This document shows, piece after piece, positions 16,507 to 24,483 of a DNA stretch of 64,000 nucleotides. Every line of letters starts with the position of its first letter. Position 1 is the stretch's first letter. The stretch spans positions 1 to 64,000 of the forward strand of contig NZ_KZ626866.1 in NCBI RefSeq assembly GCF_002911015.1. Direction: 5' to 3'. The stretch is from Streptomyces populi. GTDB lineage: Bacteria; Actinomycetota; Actinomycetes; Streptomycetales; Streptomycetaceae. Below the pieces are notes generated by a model. The model made no database searches, was not told the DNA's origin, and saw only the letters and a program-made list of their open reading frames with translations. The position numbers and the translations under genes are program-made.

Positions 16507-17061
16507 ATGGACGACCTTGACGACCGTGACGGGACGGACCGGCGGCTCGACGGCCATGGCTCCCTGGGCGACATGGACCGGCGGCTGCTGTCCGCACTCC
16601 ACGCCCGCGGCACGGACCCGCGCGTCGCGGCCGTCGCCCGCGCCCTGTCCTGGAGCGGGGAACACGGCGCCCTGTGGCTCGCCGCGGGACTCGCCGGAGC
16701 GGTCGCCGACCGCGGACGGAGCAGCGCGTGGTTGCGCGCCACGGTGCTCACCGCCGGCGCGCACCTGGCGAGCACGGCCTTGAAGCGGATCGTGCGCCGC
16801 CCGCGTCCCACCCACGTGGAGCCCCGGGCGCGCACGGCCGGACGGCACTCCTTCCCCAGCTCGCACGCGGCCTCCTCCTCCGCCGCCGCGGTCGCCTACG
16901 GGACGCTCGGCGCGTACGCCGTCCCGCCGCTCGCCGCCGCGATGTGCCTCTCGCGCCTGGTCGTCGGCGTCCACTACCCCACGGACGTCGCCGCCGGCGC
17001 GGCCCTGGGAGCCGCGGCGGCCGGCCTCGGCGCCCGCTGGATCGGGGCCGGCCATGGCTGA
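16507..17061 (+). CDS. PAP2-family lipid phosphatase
   Basis: A 184-residue integral membrane phosphatase with the three PAP2 motifs in order: KRIVRRPRP (93-101), SFPSSH ending at H120, and RLVVGVHYPTD (R150, H156, D160). Four or so hydrophobic helices surround them. In mycobacteria a PAP2 protein next to the phosphoribosyltransferase (the Rv3807c/Rv3806c pair) is the candidate that removes the 5-phosphate from decaprenyl-phospho-5-phosphoribose. The same gene pair here suggests the same role. Its stop overlaps the UbiA start by 8 bases. The first 25 residues are hydrophilic and acidic. Confidence 0.87.
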   Translation: MDDLDDRDGTDRRLDGHGSLGDMDRRLLSALHARGTDPRVAAVARALSWSGEHGALWLAAGLAGAVADRGRSSAWLRATVLTAGAHLASTALKRIVRRPRPTHVEPRARTAGRHSFPSSHAASSSAAAVAYGTLGAYAVPPLAAAMCLSRLVVGVHYPTDVAAGAALGAAAAGLGARWIGAGHG

Positions 17062-17998
17062 GCGCACGGCGCTCCTGGAACGCCCCCCGGCCCTCGCCCC
17101 ACCGCCCAGGAGCCTGACCGGGCTGCTGCGGGGTCTCGTCAGGACCGCGCGTCCCCGCCAGTGGGTGAAGAACGTGCTCGTCGTGGCCGCCCCGGCCGCC
17201 GCGGGCCGGCTCTTCACCCAGCACGCGTTCGTCCACCTCTCGCTGGTCTTCGTCCTGTTCACGGCCTGCGCCGCCGCCGTGTACCTGGTCAACGACGCCC
17301 GGGACGCCGCCGCCGACCGCGCCCACCCCGTGAAGCGCCACCGTCCGGTCGCCGCGGGCCAGGTCCCCGTCCCGGTCGCGTACGCCGTCGGCGGCACCCT
17401 CGGGGTCCTCGCGCCCGTGGCCGCCGCCTGGCTCTGCCCGGCGGCCGTCTGTGCGCTGCTGACCGCGTACCTCGGCATGCAACTGGCGTACTGCGTCAGC
17501 CTGAAGCACGTGCTCGTCGTGGACCTCGTCGTCGTCACGACCGGGTTCCTGATGCGGGCCATGATCGGCGGTCTGGCCCTCGGGATCCCGCTCTCGCGCT
17601 GGTTCCTGATCACCACCGGCTTCGGGGCACTGTTCATGGTCTCGGCCAAGCGCTACTCCGAAGCCGTGCAGATGGCGGGGCGGGCGGGGGCCACGCGCGC
17701 GCTGCTCACCGAGTACACGACCGGCTACCTGCGCTTCGTGTGGCAGTTGGCCGCCGGGGTCTCCGTCCTCGGCTACTGCCTGTGGGCCCTGGAGGAGGGC
17801 GGGGTGCCGAGCGCCGGGGTGCTGCCGTGGCGTCAGCTGTCCATGATCGCCTTCACCCTGGCCGTCCTGCGCTACGCGGTCTTCGCCGACCGGGGCGCGG
17901 CGGGAGAGCCGGAGGACGTGGTCCTGCGCGACCGTCCGCTCGCCCTCATCGGCCTGGTGTGGCTGGCCATGTACGGGCTCGCCGTGGCGAACTGGTGA
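17054..17998 (+). CDS. UbiA-type polyprenyl-phosphate phosphoribosyltransferase
   Basis: A 314-residue membrane prenyl/phosphoribosyl transferase with about nine helices. The aspartate-rich NDxxDxxxD motif is present as N80-D81..D84..D88 (NDARDAAADRAHPVKRHRP); a second polar loop is AKRYSE. In mycobacteria the closest relative (Rv3806c, UbiA) transfers 5-phosphoribose from PRPP to decaprenyl phosphate, the first step of DPA synthesis. Menaquinone-type prenyltransferase is an alternative, but the PWVKN-like start (RPRQWVKN) and the neighbours dprE1/dprE2, PAP2 and GtrA favour the DPPR synthase. It overlaps both flanking genes. Confidence 0.87.
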   Translation: MAERTALLERPPALAPPPRSLTGLLRGLVRTARPRQWVKNVLVVAAPAAAGRLFTQHAFVHLSLVFVLFTACAAAVYLVNDARDAAADRAHPVKRHRPVAAGQVPVPVAYAVGGTLGVLAPVAAAWLCPAAVCALLTAYLGMQLAYCVSLKHVLVVDLVVVTTGFLMRAMIGGLALGIPLSRWFLITTGFGALFMVSAKRYSEAVQMAGRAGATRALLTEYTTGYLRFVWQLAAGVSVLGYCLWALEEGGVPSAGVLPWRQLSMIAFTLAVLRYAVFADRGAAGEPEDVVLRDRPLALIGLVWLAMYGLAVANW

Positions 17999-18546
17999 GC
18001 GTCACCGAGGACCGGCCCGGCGCCGGGCGCCCCGGCGGCCGCGGGACGGACACCGGGGCGCCGGCCGCCCGAAGGGCCCTCGGCACGGAGCCGACGGCGG
18101 TTCCGGGGGCGGCCCGCCCCCGGAAGCGGTTCCTGCGCGAGCTCCTCGGGTTCGCCTCCGTCGGTCTCCTCGCCTACGCGGCCGACCTCGGCCTCTTCGT
18201 CTGGCTCCGCGGCCCGGCGGGCCTGGACCCGCTGACCGCCAAGGCGCTGTCCTTCCTCGGCGGCTGTTCGGTGGCGTACGCCGGGAACGCGCTCGGCACC
18301 TACCGGCACACGGCGGCCCGCGGCCCGCGCCGGTACACGGTCTTCTTCGCGGTGAACGTCGCGGGCGCGCTCGTACAGCTGTTGTGCGTCGCCGTCAGCC
18401 ACTACGGGCTCGGGTTCACGTCGCCGCGCGCGGACACCGTCTCGGGTGCGGGCATCGGCATGGCGTTCGCCACCGTTCTGCGTTTCTGGGGTACACGGTC
18501 ACTGGTTTTCCGAGACGAGGGCAGAGTCGGATCATGGACTGGTTGA
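17995..18546 (+). CDS. GtrA-family membrane protein
   Basis: A 183-residue protein with a hydrophilic 50-residue N-terminus and four hydrophobic helices, GtrA/DPMS-like (FASVGLLAYAADLGLFVWL; RYTVFFAVNVAGALVQL; FWGTRSLVF at the end). GtrA proteins are proposed to flip or present polyprenyl-phosphate sugars. In mycobacteria one (Rv3789) lies beside dprE1/dprE2 and has been linked to decaprenyl-phospho-arabinose. The GTG start overlaps the UbiA stop (GTGA), and its own stop overlaps the next gene by 13 bases. Confidence 0.85.
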   Translation: MSVTEDRPGAGRPGGRGTDTGAPAARRALGTEPTAVPGAARPRKRFLRELLGFASVGLLAYAADLGLFVWLRGPAGLDPLTAKALSFLGGCSVAYAGNALGTYRHTAARGPRRYTVFFAVNVAGALVQLLCVAVSHYGLGFTSPRADTVSGAGIGMAFATVLRFWGTRSLVFRDEGRVGSWTG

Positions 18547-19538
18547 AAAAGATCCCCGGTGTGGGGCCCCTGGTCGTACGCCTGATGGCCACGCACGCGT
18601 GGCGGTCGTACGAGCGGCTGGACCGTGTGAAGTGGACCCGGCTCGCCGCGGCGATGACCTTCATCAGTTTCGTGGCGCTGTTCCCGCTGCTGACCGTGGC
18701 CGCCGCGATCGCCGCGGCCACGCTGAGCGCCGAACAGCAGAAGGACCTCCAGGACAAGCTCGCCGAGCAGGTGCCGGGCATCTCCGACCAGCTGGACATC
18801 AACGCTCTCGTCCAGAACGCCGGCACGATCGGGCTCATCGCGGGTGCCCTGCTGCTGATCACCGGCATCGGCTGGGTCGGCCAGATGCGGGACTGTCTGC
18901 GCGCGGTCTGGGAGCTGCCCGACGACGAGGAGAACCCCTTGCTGCGCAAGGTCAAGGACGGCGGGGTCCTCGTCGGTCTCGGCGGCGCCGTGCTCCTCAC
19001 CGTCGCCGTCTCCACCCTCGCGTCCACGGCGATGGGCTGGTCGGCGCGGCACGCGGGCCTCGACGAGAACGGCTGGGGGACCACCCTGCTCCAGTTCAGC
19101 GCCTTCGCGGTGGCCGTGCTCGCCGATTTCCTGGTCCTGCTCTACGTCCTCACGCTGCTGCCCGGCGTCGAGCCGCCGCGCCGTCGGCTGATCGTCGCGG
19201 CGCTGATCGGCGCCGTCGGGTTCGAACTGCTCAAGCTGCTGCTCAGCGGCTACATGAGGGGCGTGGCGTCGAAGAGCATGTACGGCGCCTTCGGGGTGCC
19301 GATCGCGCTGCTCCTGTGGATCAACTTCACCTCGAAACTGCTCCTGTACTCCGCCGCCTGGACGGCGACCCCCGGTGAGGGACAGGGCCGGGAAGCGGCC
19401 AGCCAGGACGCTCCGGACGAGCCGGCCGGCCCGCGGGAACCGGCCGGCCCGCGGGGCGGGAGGGACCCGGGGGCCCCGGAATCCCGGGGGATCAGCGGCG
19501 ACGGCGCATCAGGTCCGGCAGCGGCCAGCGGCGGTTGA
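18534..19538 (+). CDS. YihY/BrkB-family membrane protein
   Basis: A 334-residue integral membrane protein of the YihY (formerly virulence factor BrkB) family with six helices: typical KWTRLAAAMTFISFVALFPLL at residues about 37-60, WVGQMRDCLRAVWELP, and the late segment YGAFGVPIALLLWINFTSK. The function of the family is unsettled; envelope or transport roles are proposed. It ends in a Pro/Gly/Ala-rich cytoplasmic tail of about 55 residues with GPREPAGPRG repeats. It is the last gene of the PAP2-UbiA-GtrA operon by overlap. Its tail overlaps the convergent DD-carboxypeptidase gene by 47 bases. Confidence 0.87.
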   Translation: MDWLKKIPGVGPLVVRLMATHAWRSYERLDRVKWTRLAAAMTFISFVALFPLLTVAAAIAAATLSAEQQKDLQDKLAEQVPGISDQLDINALVQNAGTIGLIAGALLLITGIGWVGQMRDCLRAVWELPDDEENPLLRKVKDGGVLVGLGGAVLLTVAVSTLASTAMGWSARHAGLDENGWGTTLLQFSAFAVAVLADFLVLLYVLTLLPGVEPPRRRLIVAALIGAVGFELLKLLLSGYMRGVASKSMYGAFGVPIALLLWINFTSKLLLYSAAWTATPGEGQGREAASQDAPDEPAGPREPAGPRGGRDPGAPESRGISGDGASGPAAASGG

Positions 19539-20787
19539 CCAGGAAGACGCCCGCGGCGAGCAGGACGAGGAAGCCGCCCGCCAGGCCGAGCGCGACGCCG
19601 ATGCCGCTCGAACCGCCCCGCGCCGAGGCGGCCGCCACCGGCTTCGTGGAGGCGTGCGCGGTGCCCGTGCCGGAACCCGTGCCCGTGCCGGGGCTCGCTC
19701 CGGCCGACGCGTTCGCGCCCGGCTGGGCGGTGGTGTCCACGCCCTTGGGCGGGACCAGTTCACCCACCGGCTGGACCTTGCCCACGGACTGGAACCCCCA
19801 GTCGAGCAGTTGCGCGGCCTCCTTGTAGACCTCGTTGTGCTCCTTCTTCTCCGGGTTCATGACCGTGACGAGCAGCACCTTGCCGCCGCGCTCGGCGACA
19901 CCCGTGAAGGTGGCGCCCGCGTTGGTGGTGTTGCCGTTCTTCACCCCCGCGATGCCCTGGTACGGGGTGATGTCGCTGTCGCCGGACAGCAGCCGGTTGG
20001 TGTTGCGGATCTCGGAGGACGCGCGGCCGGCCGCACCCTTCTTGCCCCCGGCCGTCGTGCCCGGGAACGTGGCCCGCACCGTCGAGCAGTACTCCCGGAA
20101 GTCCTTCTTCTGGAGCCCCGATCGGGCGAACAGCGTCAGGTCGTAGGCGGACGACACCTGGCCCCTGGCGTCGTAGCCGTCCGGGCTCACCACGTTCGTG
20201 TCCAGGGCCTGGAGGTCGTCCGCGTGCGCCTGCATGTCCTTGACCGTCTCCGCGATGCCGCCGTTCATCGCGGACAGCACGTGCACGGCGTCGTTGCCGG
20301 ACTTCAGGAAGACACCGAGCCACAGGTCGTGGACGGTGTACGTCGCGTTCTCCTTTATGCCCACCACGCTGGAGCCCTCGCCGATGCCCGCCAGCTCGGA
20401 GGGGGCCACCTTGTGCGTGGTGCTCCTCGGGAACTTGGGCAGCACCGTGTCGGCGAACAGCATCTTCAGCGTGCTCGCCGGGGGCAGCCGCCAGTGCGCG
20501 TTGTGCGCGGCCAGGACGTCACCGGACTCCGCGTCGGCGACGATCCAGGAACGGGCGGTGATGCCCGCGGGCAGGACGGGGGCACCGGCGCCGAGGTTCA
20601 CCTGGTTGCCGGGACGGCCGAGCCGCTCACCGCCGAGGGTCGACATGTTCGCCGGGGGAGTGGCCGACGGAGAGGCGCTGGGGCTCTCCGAGGGGTTCTC
20701 GTCGGCGGTGTCGGCGAACGCGGGCGCGGCGAGCGAAAGGGTCAACAAAGAAGCGGAAGCGACCAGCAGAGATCGCTGAATGATCAT
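19492..20787 (-). CDS. D-alanyl-D-alanine carboxypeptidase, membrane-anchored
   Basis: A 431-residue serine DD-carboxypeptidase (PBP5-like, peptidase S11) that trims the terminal D-Ala of peptidoglycan stem peptides outside the membrane. Signal peptide to about A25, Ser/Pro-rich linker, catalytic domain 65-335 with S105-T-L-K108 and S163-G-N165, and a C-terminal helix near 395-418 followed by RRWPLPDLMRRRR. The third motif, normally KTG, reads K283-N-G285, an unusual substitution. A Thr/Gly/Ala-rich linker precedes the anchor. ATG 20787 starts the signal peptide; an in-frame GTG 15 bases earlier is possible. Confidence 0.92.
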   Translation of the reverse strand: MIIQRSLLVASASLLTLSLAAPAFADTADENPSESPSASPSATPPANMSTLGGERLGRPGNQVNLGAGAPVLPAGITARSWIVADAESGDVLAAHNAHWRLPPASTLKMLFADTVLPKFPRSTTHKVAPSELAGIGEGSSVVGIKENATYTVHDLWLGVFLKSGNDAVHVLSAMNGGIAETVKDMQAHADDLQALDTNVVSPDGYDARGQVSSAYDLTLFARSGLQKKDFREYCSTVRATFPGTTAGGKKGAAGRASSEIRNTNRLLSGDSDITPYQGIAGVKNGNTTNAGATFTGVAERGGKVLLVTVMNPEKKEHNEVYKEAAQLLDWGFQSVGKVQPVGELVPPKGVDTTAQPGANASAGASPGTGTGSGTGTAHASTKPVAAASARGGSSGIGVALGLAGGFLVLLAAGVFLVNRRWPLPDLMRRRR

Positions 20788-20914
20788 TTTCGAGACGGGC
20801 ACGGTCGAAAAAGTACAGGTGTTGTGACCGGAATTCCCATCACCGTTCGGGGGGACCGCCTCGCCCCTTCCACCCCGGCGCCGGACCACGGCGGGCGACG
20901 GCGATACTGAACGC

Positions 20915-21157
20915 ATGAAGCTCAGCCGCCCCGTGTCCTGGTTCCTGCTCGCCTTCGGGGTGTGGAGCTGGGTCATTTGGGTCACTTTCGCTAAGAATCT
21001 CTGGAAAGACGCCAGTGGGCTCGCGTTCGACGACGCGGGTGATCCGACCACGTATTTCTGGGTGCATCTGACGCTCGCCGTCGTGTCGTTTGTCCTTGGG
21101 ACGGCCGTCGGGGTCATCGGGTTGCGCGGCGTACGCGCTTTGCGCCAGACGTCATAA
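20915..21157 (+). CDS. Small two-helix membrane protein (SCO4848-like)
   Basis: An 80-residue protein with two hydrophobic helices (about 8-26 and 48-70) joined by a short acidic, Asp-rich loop (KDASGLAFDDAGDPTTYFW). It resembles the small Streptomyces family named after SCO4848, of unknown function. It precedes the metallophosphoesterase gene by 16 bases and is probably co-transcribed with it. It is divergent from the carboxypeptidase. Confidence 0.8.
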   Translation: MKLSRPVSWFLLAFGVWSWVIWVTFAKNLWKDASGLAFDDAGDPTTYFWVHLTLAVVSFVLGTAVGVIGLRGVRALRQTS

Positions 21158-21173
21158 CGGGGGATACGGCGTC

Positions 21174-22676
21174 ATGGTCATCTTGTTCGTTTCGGCGGCC
21201 CTGCTCGCCCTGGCCGTGCTCGGCTGGCTGCACTGGTACGCCTGGCGCCGGCTGGTGCGGGACACCACGAGCGGCCCCGGACCGGTCCGCCGTCTGGGCG
21301 CGGCCGTCTTCGTCGCCGGGCCGCTGCTGATGGTCGCCGCCGTCGCGAGCGAGCGTGCGGGCGCCCCCTTCTGGCTCCAGCGGACGCTGGCCTGGCCCGG
21401 GTTCCTGTGGATGCCCCTGGCCCTCTACCTCGTGCTGGCGCTGCTGGCCGGGGAGTTCGTGCGGCCGGTCCTGAGGTGGGCCGGGGCGCGCCGGGCCGCC
21501 GGACGGCGGAGCACCGGGAGCGCCGCCTCCCCCGCCGTGACCGGGGGGACGGGACCGCGCGAGAGCGCGCGCTCCGCCTCCGGCGCGGCACCGACGGCGG
21601 AGGAACGGCCGGAACCTGCCGGGTCGCCGGAACCCACCGGGGCGCTGGAATCCGCTGGGCTGACGGGACTCGCCGATCCGGAGGTCCCGCCGGAATCGGC
21701 GAAGTCGGCCGAGCCTGCGGGACCGGCCGAACCTGCGGGACCGGCCGAACCTGCGGGGTCGGCCGAACCCGCGGGACCTGCTGAGCCTGCGGGGTCGGTC
21801 GAATCCGTGGGCGAGGTGGGGGCGGCTGGATCGGCGGAGGCCGCTTCCTCGCTGTCGCGGCGTCTGTTCGTCTCGCGTGTCGTGGGTGGCGCGGCCGCGG
21901 CCGTCGCGGTGGGGACCGTGGGCTACGGGACGTACGGCGTGCTGCGCGGGCCCGCGGTGAAGCGGGTCACCGTGCCGCTCGCCAAACTGCCCCGGTCCGC
22001 CCACGGTTTCCGGATCGCCGTCGTGAGCGACATCCACCTCGGACCGGTGCTCGGGCGCGGCTTCGCCCAGAAGGTCGTCGACACCATCAACTCCACCCAG
22101 CCCGACCTGATCGCCGTCGTCGGTGACCTGGTCGACGGCAGCGTGAAGAACCTCGGCCCCGCGGCCGCTCCGCTCGCCGGACTGCGGGCCCGGCACGGGG
22201 CCTACTTCGTCACCGGGAACCACGAGTACTTCTCCGGGGCCGAGCAGTGGATCCGGGAGGTGCGGGAGCTGGGGATCCACCCCTTGGAGAACGCGCGGAC
22301 CGAGCTGGCCGGCTTCGACCTCGCCGGGGTGAACGACCTACAGGGCGAGAGCGAGGGGCAGGGGCCCGACTTCGGCAAGGCGCTCGGAGACCGGGACACG
22401 ACACGTGCTTGTGTGCTGCTCGCCCATCAGCCGGTGCAGATTCATGAAGCGGTACGCCACGGGGTCGATCTCCAGTTGTCCGGCCACACCCACGGCGGGC
22501 AGCTGTGGCCGGGGAACCTCGTCGCGGCCGCGGCCAATCCGACGCTCGCGGGACTGGAGCGCTACGGCGACACGCAGCTGTACGTCTCCCGGGGCGCGGG
22601 AGCCTGGGGGCCGCCGACCCGGGTCGGCGCGCCCTCGGACATCACGGTCGTCGAGCTGGCGTCACGCGAAGCCTGA
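21174..22676 (+). CDS. Membrane-anchored calcineurin-like metallophosphoesterase
   Basis: A 500-residue protein. N-terminal helices at about 2-22, 42-60 and 72-92 are followed by a Pro/Glu/Ala linker (about 105-225) with a hexapeptide repeat. Next comes SRRLFV (S228-R-R-L-F-V) and a further helix (VVGGAAAAVAVGTVGYG). The catalytic domain, about 262-500, has the metallophosphoesterase motifs VSDIHLG, GDLVDG, TGNHEY, LAHQP and SGHTHGGQ. It should face outside, like the YkuE-type phosphodiesterases of the cell envelope, and act on lipid or wall phosphoesters; the substrate is unknown. The twin-arginine-like motif before the last helix is unusual for an internal position. Confidence 0.88.
   Translation: MVILFVSAALLALAVLGWLHWYAWRRLVRDTTSGPGPVRRLGAAVFVAGPLLMVAAVASERAGAPFWLQRTLAWPGFLWMPLALYLVLALLAGEFVRPVLRWAGARRAAGRRSTGSAASPAVTGGTGPRESARSASGAAPTAEERPEPAGSPEPTGALESAGLTGLADPEVPPESAKSAEPAGPAEPAGPAEPAGSAEPAGPAEPAGSVESVGEVGAAGSAEAASSLSRRLFVSRVVGGAAAAVAVGTVGYGTYGVLRGPAVKRVTVPLAKLPRSAHGFRIAVVSDIHLGPVLGRGFAQKVVDTINSTQPDLIAVVGDLVDGSVKNLGPAAAPLAGLRARHGAYFVTGNHEYFSGAEQWIREVRELGIHPLENARTELAGFDLAGVNDLQGESEGQGPDFGKALGDRDTTRACVLLAHQPVQIHEAVRHGVDLQLSGHTHGGQLWPGNLVAAAANPTLAGLERYGDTQLYVSRGAGAWGPPTRVGAPSDITVVELASREA
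21711..21800 (+). repeat. Five 18-bp tandem units inside the phosphoesterase gene
   Basis: Five in-frame units encode E-P-A-G-(P/S)-(A/V). Units start at 21711, 21729, 21747, 21765 and 21783. The first two differ by one base, the later ones more. This is a flexible linker made by in-frame slippage, and its copy number is likely to vary between strains. Confidence 0.9.
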
Positions 22677-22821
22677 GAATCCCCTGTGAAGCGGGACGGA
22701 AAAGATCATTCGCATCGGACCCGAGCACTCTTCCCGATTCCCTTCCCCGGCCGAAACTCCTGTGATTAGGTGATCCGCGTCACTGGGGAGTGGCGTGCGG
22801 GGCGCTTGGGGGAGGGCACCG

Positions 22822-24378
22822 ATGCGATCGGTTCGCTTATGGGTTCTGGCGGCGCTTCTCGTCCTGGCGGGCGTGAGCGTGGCCGGCTGGCAGCTGATAC
22901 CGGCGAAGGGGAACGGCAACCGCACCATCACGGTGGGCACGACGGACGACGTCACCTCGCTCGATCCGGCAGGCGCCTACGACGCAGGATCCTGGGCCCT
23001 GTTCAGCAACGTCTTCCAGTCGCTGCTCACCTTCGAGCCCGGTGGCGCCAAGCCCGTTCCGGACGCCGCCAGGAGCTGCGCCTTCACCGACTCGGGGCTG
23101 CGCACCTACCGCTGCACGCTCCGTGACGACCTGACGTTCGCGAGCGGGCGCAAGGTGACCGCCGCGGACGTGAAGTTCTCCTTCGACCGCGTCAAGCGCA
23201 TCAACGACGAGGTGGGGCCCGCCTCCCTGCTCTCCACCCTGGACGGCGTGGACGCGAGCGGCCTGACCGTCACCTTCCGTCTCTCCTCGGCCGACGCGAC
23301 CTTTCCGTTCAAGCTGGCCACCGGCGCCGGGTCGATCGTCGACAGCACCCGCTACCCCAGGCGCAGCCTGCGCACCGACACCGGAGCCGACGGCACGGGG
23401 CCGTACGTCCTGAAGACGTACACGAAGGGCACGAAGGCCGTCCTCGCCCCCAACCCCCGCTACAAGGGCGCCGTCGACGACTTCGGCAGGCCCGTCGTGC
23501 TGCGCTACTACGCCAACTCGCAGGCCCTGGAGGCGGCCTGGAAGGAGAAGCGGCTGGACGTCGTGGCCCGCCAGCTGCCGCCCGCCCTGCTCGCCGGGCT
23601 CTCGCCGAGCGACCCCGCGCAGCGCGTCACGGAGGTCGACAGCGCCGAGACCCGCAACTTCGTCCTGAACGTGCGCGCGCGTTCGCCGTTCCACGACCCG
23701 CGGGTACGGCAGGCCCTCGCCTCGCTGGTCGACCGCGAGAAACTGGTCGACCGGACGTACAAGGGGACCACCGAGGCGCTGTACGGGCTGATCCCGGCGG
23801 GGATCACGGGGCACGCGACCTCGTTCTTCGACGACTACCCGAAACCGGACCCCGAGAAGGCGCGGGCCCTGCTGACCGAGGCCGGGGTCTCGCTGCCCGT
23901 GCGCTTCACCTACGGGTTCGCCGAGGGGCGGGGCGCCGCGGGTGAGGAGGCCGTCGAGCTCAAGCGGCAGCTGGAGCGGGACGGGCTGTTCAAGGTGACG
24001 GCCGAGGGGTTCGAGTGGACCGACTTCCAGAAGCGGTACGCGGCGGGCGGACTGGACGCCTGGGCGGTCGGCTGGGTCGCCGACTATCCCGACGCGGACA
24101 CCTTCGGCGCGCCGCTCGTCGGCACCGGCAACAGCATGAAGAACGGCTACAGCGACAAGAACGTCGACCGCCTGATCCAGGAGACCCAGGACGACGCGGA
24201 CCGGAGCCGTACGGCGGAGGCGTTCCAGCAGCTCCAGGCGGTCGTCGCCCGGGACGTCCCGCTGATTCCCCTGTGGCAGCGCAAGGAGTACGTCATCAGC
24301 ACCGAGGACATCAGCGGCGGCGAGTACCTGTCCGACGGGACCGGAGTCTTCCGCCTCTGGCAGCTGAGCTGGCTGTGA
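22822..24378 (+). CDS. ABC transporter substrate-binding protein, family 5
   Basis: A 518-residue extracellular solute-binding protein of the peptide/nickel (DppA/OppA) type. Seen: ITVGTTDDVTSLDPAGAYD at the mature N-terminus, TFASGRKVTAADVKFSFDR, LNVRARSPFHDPRVRQAL and the late GWVADYPDADTF segment. The N-terminus is a signal sequence without a lipobox cysteine (LVLAGVSVAGWQL), so it is either cleaved and released or kept as an uncleaved anchor. No permease or ATPase gene adjoins, so it is an orphan binding protein. GGGGGAGG precedes the ATG. Probable ligands are oligopeptides. Confidence 0.9.
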   Translation: MRSVRLWVLAALLVLAGVSVAGWQLIPAKGNGNRTITVGTTDDVTSLDPAGAYDAGSWALFSNVFQSLLTFEPGGAKPVPDAARSCAFTDSGLRTYRCTLRDDLTFASGRKVTAADVKFSFDRVKRINDEVGPASLLSTLDGVDASGLTVTFRLSSADATFPFKLATGAGSIVDSTRYPRRSLRTDTGADGTGPYVLKTYTKGTKAVLAPNPRYKGAVDDFGRPVVLRYYANSQALEAAWKEKRLDVVARQLPPALLAGLSPSDPAQRVTEVDSAETRNFVLNVRARSPFHDPRVRQALASLVDREKLVDRTYKGTTEALYGLIPAGITGHATSFFDDYPKPDPEKARALLTEAGVSLPVRFTYGFAEGRGAAGEEAVELKRQLERDGLFKVTAEGFEWTDFQKRYAAGGLDAWAVGWVADYPDADTFGAPLVGTGNSMKNGYSDKNVDRLIQETQDDADRSRTAEAFQQLQAVVARDVPLIPLWQRKEYVISTEDISGGEYLSDGTGVFRLWQLSWL

Positions 24379-24483
24379 CGCGACGGCCGTGATCGCCGCG
24401 GCCGTCGACGACACGGCCGCGGGCGGCGGCCGACGGCTCTCGCCGTGACCACCGCCCGCGGGACGGAGAGGGGACCGGTACCG

